The notes below the pieces were generated by a model. It saw nothing but the letters and a program-made list of their open reading frames with translations, ran no database searches and was not told the DNA's origin. Of a DNA stretch of 64,000 nucleotides, positions 11,535 to 23,497 are shown piece after piece (position 1 is the first letter of the stretch; the number at the start of each line of letters is the position of its first letter). The translations under genes were made by a program, and so were the position numbers. The stretch is from Gamarada debralockiae (lineage: Eukaryota; Ascomycota; Leotiomycetes; Helotiales; Hyphodiscaceae), in the NCBI GenBank assembly GCA_002803225.1, contig NXFV01000216.1:180971-244970 (forward strand). Direction: 5' to 3'.

Positions 11535-12818
11535 TTTGTCAATTGACAGTGTCACCGAGAGAAAATGCGTGAGGGGGAAAGAGAGTATCAATTAAGGTAC
11601 GAGAGGTTGGTGTATGGTCAGGAAAGAGGGAAGAAGCGCCGGGGGCGAACTGAGGAGGACAAGAAAGAAAAGGCAAGTGCGGAGGAGAGTTCCTTATCAA
11701 CAATCTCAAACTTTTAAGATCTACCTACCCTGTAGATTCGTACCCCTCACTCACATCCGATGGTCCCCGCTACGAACATCCCCTCCTATCGTGCATTAGC
11801 TGCCTCCCTGTTTCCAATCTAGACGCCCATGTTGCCAAGACTGTGACCCGTTTGGCTACTTCTCGCCCATCCTCGATTCTAGTGCTCTTGCGCCTCTCAG
11901 ATGACTCGTGGAAGTGGTACGGAAGAGGATAAGAGCAGTACGTTTCTGGGGCACAACTTCCTGTAGTAGGGGAAGTGGCTGTGGAGGGGAAGTCTGGTTC
12001 AACATCTGGTATCCGCGTTTGCGGCGTGACAATTTCCTGTGGGGTAAGTAGTCGCCGAGGCTGATACTGTAGGCTAGTAACGGAAATAACTCCGCAGTCT
12101 TTGTCGCCCCTTTCGATCTTTGACCCTTTGAACGCGAGTCAGGTTCAACCGTGCGAGTCTTAAGAGATGGCCTGAAGGGAAGGGCATTGAAAGATGGATG
12201 AAGATCAATCTTTTAGTTCAACGGTGTCACGTCGAGGCTCCAGCTCAGCAACCACGGCAGATACACATGGCACAGCATACACGGCTCATTACATGTCAGA
12301 AATCAAAATCGACAAAAAACATATTGTTCCCAAAACTCGCGAGAACTAATGTACAAACTCCCTTTCGTCCCGATGCACCAGAACTGTCCACCTGTCTATT
12401 AACAAGCGTCGTTTCCCGTCCCCTCTGTACAGCAGGAACGTTCTCTGAAAAGCCGTCATCCATCGGCCAGGGAGAAAAAAGAAGTGAATCCATCGCGATG
12501 ATCTGAAAAAGACGAAAATCTCGAGCTATGTATTAACCCCAGCCCATGTGTTGGAAAGAGCAAATGAAAACGAAAGAATCAAAACAAGCCATCTTCGCTA
12601 GATCCCCCAAACGCCATCAGGTGTACCGTAGTTCAAAGATGTGCTGTGCTGTCTCCTGCAGCCCATGCCATAGAGTACAAGCGCCCATAATGCGTCAGAT
12701 GTCCCCCCATAATTCCAAGTCCTTCATTTCATCACATTACATCCTAATCCCCTATGAACAACGCCATTTCCCAAATTCATACGGGCCAGTCCTTCTAAGT
12801 TTCTGGCGATGTAGTCGA
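11535..12818. other. Intergenic, 5' of the oxidase and 3' of the demethylase
   Basis: No gene is supported. It should hold the oxidase promoter and the 3' UTR of the JmjC gene. A pyrimidine-rich tract lies near 11726-11830. Confidence 0.4.
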
Positions 12819-15800
12819 TTATGGAGTCGACGAGCTGGAAGTAGCTTTTCTCAGGTTCATCATCATCCGCTCAATCAGCGAGGTGGAATCCGCTGGTACA
12901 TCCGGCAAGTCGCCATACGATACTGAGGCTTGAGCTTGTGGCTTCTGGAAGTATTGCTGGTGCGGATACACAGGCTTGTTCTCCTGGTATTCAGGTTGTA
13001 GCTGACTTTGGTATTGTGGTTGGTATGGCTGTGAGTTGTTTGGCGGTTGATATTGTTGTGGGTTTTGTGGGAAGGAAGAGTTGTGTGGAGAGGCGCTGTT
13101 CGTAGGGGATGCCTGCGGTTGATACGGCTGCTGATAGTATTGAGGCGGCGGAGCTAGAGGGCTTTGCTGAGGTCGTTGCATTTGATAAGCCGGGTTCGGG
13201 CTCGGACTCGAATATGAACTTGACGGAGGAGGTTGGTATTGAGAGCGCGGGGGCTGATATTGATTGTGGAACATCGGGTTGTACTCCTGTCGAATAGCAG
13301 GATGCAACTGTGACGTATCCTTCTTCTCCCACGTGCTCGGAGTCGTTGGCTTCGGGACAGGTGGAAGTGTCGATAGCTTCTGCGTGCTTAGCATACCATA
13401 AGATCCATTCGTAGATGGAGGTGTTGAGCTATACGATTGACTAGTCGATGATTGGCTCGGAGTGTACAATCTTTGGTTGCTTCCATAGGAAAGTAACGGA
13501 TTTGAAAGCGAACTACTCGAGCCTGATCGATCCTTGAATAAGCTTTGCTGCAGATGCTTCTCGAGATTTCCTTGGTACCCATTCATAAATCCACCGCCAG
13601 GTCTGTAAGGACTCTTGTACTCCAGTGGGGATCTGTTGTGCTCTTTCTGCAAGTATGCGTATTTGGCAAACGGATTTGGTCGCGAACTCTGCGAACGTCC
13701 GCTGAAAGGGTTGTTCTGTCTCGGAGGCTGCATGGCAGGAATGTACGAAGGAGGTGTGTATGGATATCGGTAATAAGCCGCGGGAGGAGCCAGAGGACTT
13801 TGAGATGGTGGAGGTCGTTGAGGTTGATGGACTTGCTGAGGAATTTGAGGTTGATCGGCCTGTTGAGGAAGCTGAGGCTGAGGACGCTGAGATTGCGGCG
13901 TACTGCTTGACGAATAATTCGAATATGGCATCGTTGGCGTTGTTGGAGAGTCGGAAGGTCGCCATCGTGGATCAGTGCCGAAGTTATATGGAGCTGAGCG
14001 TTTCAGGAAAGACTGCTGAGAACGGTAAGCTTGTGGATCAACACGGTATGTTTCACCAGTATTGCGAGGCTTGTATACGTAGGGCTTCTCTGGCCTAGTA
14101 GGGGTAGAGGTAAGGGTAGAGGCTGCTGGTTGAGACGATCGACTCGTACTCGCTGCTCGGGAGGCGTTCAAAGCATTCTGGTTGATATTCGTTGATGGAT
14201 ACGATGCCGCATATGACTGTCGTGGCGTAGCAGCAACAGGCTTTGGAATAGTATCCAGGAAATGACCCTTCGGGTTATGTCGTGGTTTGGCAGGGTCCTC
14301 TGTGAACTGTGCCTTCGCCTCAGTTGAATTCTTGCCAAGATAGAACCACATTTGGTTGTCTTTCTTGAGATCAACTTTGACCTGGGAAGGGTTCCGAGCA
14401 ATATTCTCGCATTTGAACTCGGACCAGGTAAAGCCTTCAGCGAATATATCATCAGCTCTTGGCAAGTCATCTGCAAGACGCTTTGTCGTATTGAGCGATT
14501 CCTTGGCAAGACGGGATTTAGGCATCGGGATGGCGTTTGCAGATGGTTTGGCAAGGCGAAAGTCTGCAGCATCTGGGAGAAGAAGCCATTTATATTCGAC
14601 TTCAACTCGTTCACTTTGAAGGTTGTTAGTCAGCATCAACAAAGAGAACGCTGCAGAGTGTTTCACGTACCCTCTCGGAAGTATGTCCAGAAGTAGCATC
14701 TCCTCGCTCTTGCGGTTCTCAACAACAGCACCTGCAAAAATATCGCCTCTGTAGTATTGCATCTGGCAAGTTTGACCGACTTTCAGTTCCGAAGCGGCCT
14801 TTCGAATGCGATCATTATCACTCAGAGCATCGCTATCAAGCTTCTTGTCACGCTTGGTGCGATGGAAACGACAGCTGAATTCGATGCCCCACTCCTTGTA
14901 TTCAGTGCCATCCTCGCCGAAAACTGGGATCTCGCCTTGCTCAACAAGAACACCAGCTGCTGCTGCACAAGTAGCGTGGTATGCTCTTGTACATTTCTTC
15001 TGCGAGCATTGAAAGCAAGCTCCCTTCTTGGACCGACAGTAGTTGCACTTGAGATCGAGACGAGCCTTGTCAATATACTTGACGTCGGTAACTTTCTCCG
15101 TCTCTCCAGAGTCGATGGAAGTCTCGGGAATGTAGAGAGCGCACAAACGATGAGCCTTCTGGCCATCCTCAGTGGGTAGCAGAGGCTCGGATGGGATGTC
15201 ATTGGGACAAAGTATGCAAGGTTCTCTCGATGGCGCCTTAATGCGAACACGAATTCTCTTGACGTTGAGGTTGTCACCTCCCTTATCATTGAGAGGTCGC
15301 TTTCGTTTTCGCTTGGGAGCTTTAGGCTTGGTGTCGCCACTGCTCTCAGGAGGTGTGGGGAGATCAGTTGGACCGTTCTCATTCTCATCTTCTTCGTCTT
15401 CTTCTTCATCTGTCTCCTCATACTCGGTTTCTTCACCTCTGAGTTTGCGTTCAATTTCCCGAATATCAATCCAAACGCTGTCTTGAGCCTGGCTACAGTC
15501 GCACTTCTTTGCAACACGGCCATATTCCATCCATGAATCCAGAGCAAAGTTTACAGCCTCAGCACAGTTGTAGCCAAGATTGTATCCAGAATGATATCCG
15601 TACGGGAAGGTAATCACGAATTCGCCAGGACGATGGACGATCTTGTTGACTTTGATGTTGAAGTTTTGTAGAAGGTGCGATGGCGAGATGAGGAAGGTCT
15701 TATGTCGAAGGAACTGATCGCAAGCCTTGGCATCGGTCGGCCAAATACTCTTCATAGCCGCTTCGAATCTGCGTGCATCTCCTTGAGAGATACTGTACCA

Positions 15801-17022
15801 TTGCTTGGGTGCACCGAAGTGTAGGTAGTTGATACTGTAAAGGTCCACATCCTCAAGATGCCATGCAAAAGTTGCCTTCCACATGCCAAGATATAAGTAT
15901 GCAGTGTTGACACCGGGGATCTTTGTGCCCAAAATATCGAGCAGATTCTCCAACTTGCCCAAGTTCCAGGTTGTTGTTCGATCGTCGAAAAGCGAACCAG
16001 GCATATCGGCTCCGTAAAGAGGGGGAGCATATGTAAGCGTCTTCCAATAGGCTCGCTCCAATTCCTCGCAGCGCTCTTTGGAATAATCTTCGCCCTCCAG
16101 CTCATATTTGAAGTCCTTGAAGGCCGCTTCATCAACCTTGGCCGCGGCTTCACGCCGATTGTATTTCCGACGGGACGAGACTGAGATGGACTTTGGTTGT
16201 CTTCCACCCTTGGGCTTCGATGGGGTTTCATCCTCATCGTCCATCTCTTGCTTGACTGACTCCATATCATCCTCGGCTTTCATGGAAGGGGAGTCTGGAG
16301 TTGGTAGACGATCCGGTGTACTTGTGCCATCCTCCGCCTCAGCCGTTGCTACCTTGGGCTTATTCTTAGGAGGGCGGCCCTTTCTCTTGGCTCCCGTCGA
16401 TGTAGGTGTAGGGGTGCCTTTGGCCCTAGCGGGTCGAGGAGCTTTGTCTTGATTTGGCCGTCTTTCTCCTCTCTTTGCTGGAGGTTGATGTTCGCTTTGC
16501 TCGCACAGCTGACGCCATTGTGGGAGATTGTACGATCTTTGATGTAGGATATTTGCCTGTCGGTACGTTCCACTTGTGCCCATAATATCCTGTTTAATCG
16601 GCTCCTTGACTCGAACGGTCTTGATCGCTTCGTCGAGACGAGGTAGTTCGGCGCGCCATTCGGGAGGAGGGATGACTTTGACAATGCCAGTTTTCATTCC
16701 GTATGGATTGATTTTGTTCATCTGTAGATTGATTAATTAGTTAATTGACTGCGCACCTCAACCGTCATCAAACTGAGGGAGGACTCACGTAGAGCTTGAA
16801 ACTCTTGAACTGAGCCATTGTCGGCTTAAATACAGGTACGCCATCATCTGAATAATAATCGGGCTCAACCACGCCGATGTCTGCTTCTTCTTCGAGGTCT
16901 GATAGCTCGGAATCGCTGCCGTCGAGTTTGGGGGAAGGTGGACTGTCATTGTTGGACTGAGGGGGACTCTGAAGCTGAGCCTCCGCCCCCAGCGCCGGGA
17001 CGGGCATCGCATCGACCGACAT
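12819..17022 (-). CDS. KDM4/Rph1-type JmjN-JmjC histone demethylase with extended PHD
   Basis: Exons complement(12819-14613, 14671-16721, 16789-17022) give 1359 residues. JmjN covers about 62-105 (VPVFKPTMAQF, then NKINPYGMKTGIVKVIPP). JmjC has Fe(II) ligands His366 and Glu368 (WHLEDVDLYS) and His455 (GYHSGYNLGYN), with the 2-oxoglutarate Lys384 (FGAPKQWY). An acidic stretch, a Cys/His-rich extended PHD (CILCPND through CNYC and CFQCSQKKC) and a Tudor-like segment follow. The last roughly 480 residues are Gln/Pro/Ser/Tyr-rich and disordered. The family removes methyl groups from H3K9 and H3K36. The second intron (14614-14670) is 57 nt and stop-free, so the frame also stays open if it is retained; its gtacgt donor, gctgactaac branch site and better family fit argue that it is spliced. 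Confidence 0.93.
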
Positions 17023-20000
17023 TGTGTTGGATTACATGCGAATCGATTGTTGGGTTGTTTTGGATCGAGGGAGGTCGTGAGTTGACGTCGGCAAGATGGC
17101 GGGGAGGAATGGGTCGATTTACTGCCTCGGAATTATCGATTTGGCGAGAGACGCCTCGCAATACTGTCGATAACGCAGCACTTTGGAGAGTGAATGAGTG
17201 CGTGAATATTGGTGGCCTCTCCTGGATATGGCGAGCTGGTCGTCGAGTCGTCGATATTGGATGAAGGTTGCGAAAACCTCCTGGTTCGAGTGTAGAATCG
17301 CTCACTCGATGTGGCGTACTAAATTGGGCTTAGCGGAAAATCTAGCGCAAAGTCTGGTCCTTTCGGCAAGTACTCGTTATCATGCAGGTGCGATTTGCCC
17401 TCTTCAAATGAATCCTTCCTTTCATCAGTATGAATTAATTCTACCATATTGTGCGCGAGAGAACAGTGGAGACAATTCATTCACCATATTTGCAACACTA
17501 GGTTTGATCGTGGGCTACTCTACAATTGTTGGTTCTTCCTTTCTTCCGAGGCGATAAAATGACGCACGACTATGTGCATTTCAGCTCGATCTCTTCATAT
17601 CATCAAAAACACCAAAAGTCTTTCAAAATTCTCGATTACGTAGCATCCAGCACTACCAGGCACTTGGTGATTGCCAAAGATACTTCAGGTGGAGTTTTCT
17701 TCTCGCTTCGTCGGATCTTCATGCAGTGCGCCCGCGGCATCTTCCTTTCTCAATGGTTCATCTCGTGTCAAACAATAGGCTCAAGGCTGATCCACGGCCT
17801 TGCCCAAGGCTTCGGGTCTTGGTCATGGGCTCAGGGCTCGAATATCATGCGATGATCCAGTCGATCATTGAGATCTCCACATCTCGTTTCCCGTTGGCGG
17901 GATGTAGTCAAGGCCGACCACTTCTCCTGGATGAGAGATGAGCCAGATTGATGGCGGTGAGATATATCACAATTCGTTCACTACGCATGCGGCCGGATGA
18001 TTCTATCCATTAGCGGTAGACTGCGGCTCAATCTGAAAAGACCCGTGCAATGATCTTCCCGAGTCTTCCAAGTCCCTTCGAGCGATTGTAGTCTCCGTTC
18101 CTGAAAACCAGTCAAATAATCATTCTGCATCCTCTGCAAGGCTTATGGCGTTACACGTCGAATTAAGCTTTCAATCTGAGATCCGTCGGGCATTTTTAGC
18201 GTGCGTCCCGAAAATGGGGGATCCAAAGCCTGACACCTCCCAAATATGGAACCAATCCGTGCTTGCTGTTTGCCACAATCTTGCTTACTATCTTCCTATG
18301 CTAATGCAGGGACGTCGGGATCTTCTCCACGTGGGATATGAACCTTCAACCGGAGCATGCGATAGAAATCTGGGTCGATCTGACCAATGCCGTAGTCTGT
18401 GGAGGTTCTGTCAAAGGGATGGCCGATCTGTCGGCGATAAAGTTAACCAGGTGGGGATGGATCACTTCACGATATTTACAGAACCCGCAAGGTAAAATTT
18501 GATCAGGATTGGGCAAAGCATTATCTGAAGAGTATATCTCCGGCCTTTCTCCATCAAGTAATCAAGATGGGCATTGTTGCAAAAGCTCGACTTGTATCGG
18601 GTTAGCAGGCCACCGATTTTCACTTTCTTACCAGCGTTACTCCATCCTTTCTCGGAAATGGAGAATCCTGTCAGAGAAGGCATTAAGAAATCGATACTTG
18701 AGAATTACTCTTTTAAGATAGACCACTCCTTCCTGAATATAAGATCGTTCGACTTCTGGACTTGTGAACTTCTCCACCAAGAGTTACAACATTGAGAGCC
18801 GGCGCTTTCGAGCCTTCCCGATCACTCGTATCTTCCTCACTTCCGGATAATCAGTTGAAGCCGCTCCATTCTCTCAAGCCTTTACAATTGTGTTCTATCG
18901 TAGAATCGTCCGTGTGCGAGCTTCATTCTCTGCAGTATCATGCTAGATCCAATTTGGAAACAAGTTTGTGATCCCGGAGTGCGCCCACTTTTGCCGACGC
19001 CGACGGAGCTGAGTCAGGGGAGAAGCGGGACTCAACGACTGTCAAAGTCAACGATCAAGACTCAGGGATTCAGACACGCACTAATATCCCAAAAGTCAAG
19101 CTTTCACACGCAGGGATTACTTAGGATACTCTCAGGGCTCACTTCGGACACTGACAAAGCGGCCACATAAAGTATCCCGAACAGTGCACGCTGTTCCCAG
19201 TGGAAGAACAGTCCAGTACACTCAGACTTTATCTTTCAAGTTTGAACTGTTCTGATTTTGTTGCACATCGTACCCCTCCTCCAAGGAGGAGAGTTCTCTA
19301 AGTTAGAGGAAAGATTCTCTAACCCGGAAGAATATTCTTCAAGTTAGAAGATAGATCCTCCGAACTGGATTCTTTGTTGCAGATCGCACTCTCCAAAGAG
19401 AAATGGTCCTGTGACCTAGAAGAATTTTCGATGTTACTCTCTGAATTGGACATCGCTTGGTTTGTTGCAAAATGTCCAAAGTTGAAGAAATCGTCCGGCT
19501 TGGGCCTAAGCCTAACCTTGACCCTCACTTTTCACCGCCTAATTCTGCCACCCACATAAAAAACATTAACCCAGCCTTGGGTTGACCGGTCTATAGACTG
19601 TTAGGAGGAACGTCGAAACGAGGATCCGTAGCCGATGATTGCTTCGTACAGCTTAACAGCGCAGCTACGAACCTTAGTAACAAGAGTTTCCTGGCGTTTG
19701 CCTAGCTCGCCACCTTTAAAGTTGAGGCAATTCCTAGTGGCTTTGTCTCTGAACGTGGCGGGCTGACTGCGGGGTTGCCAAGCTTACTCAAAGGGCCTCA
19801 ACTTCTCCCTAGCTTACAGTATTTGAGCTTGATGTCTTAGCATCGTTGGATCATTGGACGCCCATTGCTGCAAGAGTGCAAAACTTTACACGTAAGGAGC
19901 CAGCACGGAACATCTCTCCAACTATGAATCAAGTGGCGTACCTTGTGTGACCTCTATCGAGGCCGAAAGACTTGCTTGTAGCCGCGATTCATTGGGGCCA

Positions 20001-20160
20001 AAAAAATGGCTGGAGCTGAAAGTTGAAACTCTCCACACTAAGCTAAGAGGAACATAAAGACATAGTTTCCTATAAGTGTAAGAAGAGATCCGTTGTGACC
20101 AAGAGAAATAGCTTCCATCATCCAAAACTCCAAACGCTGACTATTTTGGCTCATTTCACC
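17023..20160. other. 3.1-kb intergenic stretch with degenerate repeats
   Basis: Only short unconvincing frames are present (the longest is 116 codons at 18145-18495, with no recognisable protein). From about 19256 related short units occur, TTTGTTGCANATCG at 19257-19270 and 19373-19385 and AAGTTAGA at 19300 and 19341, suggesting an old decayed repeat. Confidence 0.4.
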
Positions 20161-20595
20161 ATGGCTACCATCACCTCTTCAAGCAAGAACGGAATCGTCG
20201 TTGTCATGAATGCCTTCGTCAACACAGCTGACACAGAGAAGTATCTCGAAGCCACTACTCCTGTTATGAGAGAGTTCGGCAAGCACCCAAACAACCTTTT
20301 CGTAGCGGTTTCCGTCAACCCCACAGACCCTGGTCATATCAGAATCGTTCATGGTTGGACAAAGGACTCTGCGTGGTTCCATGAGGTAGGAGTTCCTACG
20401 TTGAGATTGCTCTAGTTAGTATTAAGAGAATACAGACTTTTATGAAAGAGACGTACTTCGAGGAGTTCCTTGCTAAGACAACGCCGATGTGGACGAAGCC
20501 TCGTGAGTGCTTGTATGCCTTATGTAGTATATGTGTTATGATACTGATGAATGAAAGGTGTCATTGAGCATTTCGACAGATATGTTGAGGAGTAA
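20161..20595 (+). CDS. Small ABM-like (dimeric alpha-beta barrel) protein
   Basis: Exons 20161-20385, 20436-20502 and 20558-20595 give 109 residues. The pattern GIVVVMNAFVNTADTEKYLE, a central beta segment IRIVHGWTKDSAWFHE, then ETYFEEFLAK and a C-terminal VIEHFDRYVEE fits the antibiotic-biosynthesis monooxygenase-like ferredoxin fold, whose members are small cofactor-free oxygenases or stress proteins. The two introns are 50 and 55 nt and both close in phase. The start at MATITSSS follows an A-rich leader; an in-frame near-cognate extension exists but looks less natural. There is no neighbouring biosynthetic gene to suggest a substrate. Confidence 0.75.
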
Positions 20596-21388
20596 AGATT
20601 AAGTTATGGCATCCTGCAGAATATTTGGAGTTTAGTAGTAACAGCGAGAATACTTCAGCACTTGAGAAAACAGAATCTGACATTCACTAACATATTTGTT
20701 CACTTCGATTGCTTGATTTACCTTCACTAGAAGATGTCTAATACATTCACATTGACTTCCTCTTTTAGATAGGACAGAGGTAATCAGGGTTTTTTGTCGC
20801 ACGTCAAAATTCAAGACTCACTATTCTCTATCCGATCTTAGCGAGATTTACAATGTTTTGTTGCATATCGCATATGCTCCCTCGGCCTCTTCATTTGTAG
20901 GGAGAGTGGCCTTGACTTCATTGCCCAAGTTAGAACTAATTCTGTTTTACTGTCCGTCGCAAGCATTCCGCAAGGGGCTTTTCCCCTTCTGACATAGACC
21001 TAAGCTTCGGCTTTATTCTTCAAGTTAGATCTATTTGATATTTCTACTCTCACATCGACGGTTCGCAACAAAGGGTTCCACTTCCACTTGGTTCAGTGAT
21101 CAAGAAGAACGGAGCTTCGAAGAGCCAACGCATCCCGGATATTCTCCGAGTTCAATCATTCAATCTAAGTGAGGGACTTGAGCTCTTGGGCTCTTGGATG
21201 AGACTGCAACTTTTTCATTGTTGAACTGAGCGGCAGGAACGATATCTTGTATTTCAATTAATGCGGTGCTCAGCCGCCACAACTGCCAATAACAAAAACA
21301 GTATGCCTATATGCTGAAAGCTTACTCAAATATTTGGGTATCAACGCAGAAGTCCAATGAAAAGATGAAAAGTCAGAGTCATCACTCA
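20596..21388. other. Intergenic with second copy of degenerate repeat
   Basis: No gene is supported. TTTTGTTGCATATCGCAT at 20856-20873 and AAGTTAGA units near 20928 and 21023 match the units at 19.25-19.4 kb on the other side of the ABM gene. Confidence 0.4.
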
Positions 21389-23497
21389 TTAAGCGACCGT
21401 ACCATCCACCTCTGCAGTCTTCTCAGCTTCCCTCTTAATCCCATCCTCCTCCCCTCTCATAACCCCAGCCTCCTTTCTCTCTCCCCTCCCAAACTTCCTC
21501 CCAAATACAGCCCCCAGGAACGAATACTCAGTAACATTCTCACTAAAATCCGTCCTCCCCTCCTTATCAACCTTCTTCTTCCTGGTAATCCTCACATTCC
21601 CCAAACAACTCGCTGCCACCACACAAAGCCACATAAACGGCAATATACTGATAAAAGCCCACACCGTCCCCATCTTCGCCGAATGCCTAGCATGCGCCTG
21701 CGCCTCCGGCGGCAAAATATTAATCCCCGAAATCTGACTGCTTCCAGATCCGCTCCCAAAAGACCCCGATGAAGAGCTTTTGGCTGAGGAGGCTGGAATC
21801 CCGGCTTTGTTGTTGAATACTGTGTCCATGATGGTCATAGATATCGAGCCGCCGAACGGAATCGCGAAACTCGACATGGCGACCACGGAAGCGATGTTGT
21901 TGGGAAAGAAACCGATGCCGTGTAGGGAACCGGGCATGAATCTCATGCCCGTTCCGCAGCCAGTAAGGGCCATCATGCCGTAGATGGTGGGGATATGGCC
22001 ATGGTACAGCGCCCAGGAGAGGACGCTGACGCCGGTTGCTTCGATGATGGAGCCGAGGAAGAGAGGGTGGAAGGTTTGGCGTGGGTAGAAGTTACACATC
22101 ATCATTGCGAGGTAGACGCCGACTCCGATGCCCGGCGTGTAAAGGAGGAGCTGAACGCCGGCTTTGCTGGGTGGGTAAGCTTTCACGAGGACGAAGTAAA
22201 TGTCGACAAAATATAGGACAGCCACCATTGCTAGAAAGGAGTTAGCTAAGGCTTTATAGATGAGGACGGGGGAATTACCCATGCCCGTCGCTGTGTTGAT
22301 GTAGAACAGAAGTGCCATGTTTCGCTGGCGGAAAAGTTGCCATGGAATCGTGGGTCTTTGAACTGGAAGTTTTCGAGAGAGGTATCGTCCTGGAGCCATC
22401 ATCCATAACCACAAGACAAAACAGATACAGAGGATGACACCCAGGATGAGTGGCACCAGCACATGAACATTGTCCCATCGGTAGTTGCCCCCTCCCCAAG
22501 TGAGGGCCAATATCAAAAGACCCATTCCGAAAAGGAACAAGAATTGGCCCCCAAAGTCGATAGTAGATATTCTCGCCTTAAATCGCTGCCAACTTCGCTC
22601 ATTCTCGGGTTCACCATCTCTTGCCAGCAGTTCCGGCAGAGGTTGAGGGCCTAGTAGTTGCTTTCGAAGAACGAAGAAGACTAGAAAAATGGCTAGGGCC
22701 GCCACGGGGAGGTTAATTCCAAAGCACCATCTCCAATTACTGTTCGTCAGGAAGCCACCAATAAGAGGTCCGAGGGCGTAAGAGAGGCCAAGAAAAAGCG
22801 AGAAGATGCTGAAGTTCTTGGAATATTCCTTCAAAGAGACCTTATCTGCCATAATCACTCTACTAACGACGTTGATTCCTGCGCATGATAGTCCCTGTAC
22901 GGCTCGTCCGAAGATCAGGAGTGGGAAGGCATTGAGAGGAGCAGCGACGCAAATTGCGCTGCCGATCAGCATCAATACTAGAGTTGATTGTAGTGCAACA
23001 TGTCTCCCAAAGATGTCTGCAAATTGGGCCCAGAATAGTATGAAAGCTGCTGAAGTAAGGTTGAATGCCGAAATGATCCAGTTCATTTGAGAGATTTCAT
23101 CTTGTAACATCAGTGATCACATACAAAACTAGTTCGCAGGGTTCTTACGAAAGTCAGAAGCGATCCACGGCAGCGCACTCGCGATTATCGTAACATCCAG
23201 AGCTTGTAAGGCAAAGGGACAAAAGAGGCCAATGACGAGTAGGGTTCGATAGCGCCTGGCTGCTCTTTTCTCTTCCCGAGTCTGACGAGGTTCTGAATCT
23301 TTCTGCATTGATGTGGTGATTTGTTCCTCCCGTTCGCCATTCGAGGTGATGGCGATGAGTTTGGGGTGGCTCGACGCGTCTTTGTTCTCCAAGGTTGGCG
23401 CGTCTGGAGTATCAGATGTTGATGGACCTTCGATTTGCTCCGCACCTGGATTCGCCTGCTTCTTCTGGCGCCACTTCTTACTCAAAGCGTAAGCCAT
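21389..23497 (-). CDS. MFS transporter, DHA2-type drug:H+ antiporter
   Basis: Exons complement(21389-22230, 22279-23100, 23149-23497) give 670 residues. A charged cytosolic N-terminus of about 85 residues precedes the first membrane helix (LLVIGLFCPFALQALDVTII). The antiporter motif region GLSYALGPLIGGFL followed by NWRWCFGINLP is typical of the 14-helix DHA2 family, which exports drugs, toxins or siderophores. A Ser/Gly-rich loop near residue 575 and a charged tail complete it. The second intron (22231-22278) is only 48 nt, length 3n and stop-free. Splicing gives a continuous helix (TATGMAMVAVLYFVDIYF); retention would insert 16 residues into it. Substrate cannot be read from sequence. Confidence 0.9.

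Noticed and set aside
14822..15547. Long open frames overlapping the demethylase in other frames (minus 14822-15547, plus 14757-15179)
   Set aside because: They overlap conserved JmjC/PHD coding sequence and show no family features of their own.
12819..16721. One uninterrupted 1301-codon exon for the demethylase
   Set aside because: A well-formed 57-nt intron at 14614-14670 lies inside it, and its removal gives the expected family sequence.
18145..18495. 116-codon plus-strand frame in the 17-20 kb gap
   Set aside because: No recognisable domain, no intron support, and composition like the surrounding non-coding sequence.
20436..20595. ABM gene ending in its first exon frame at 20415
   Set aside because: Two further exons with good splice sites add the conserved C-terminal helix and close in phase.
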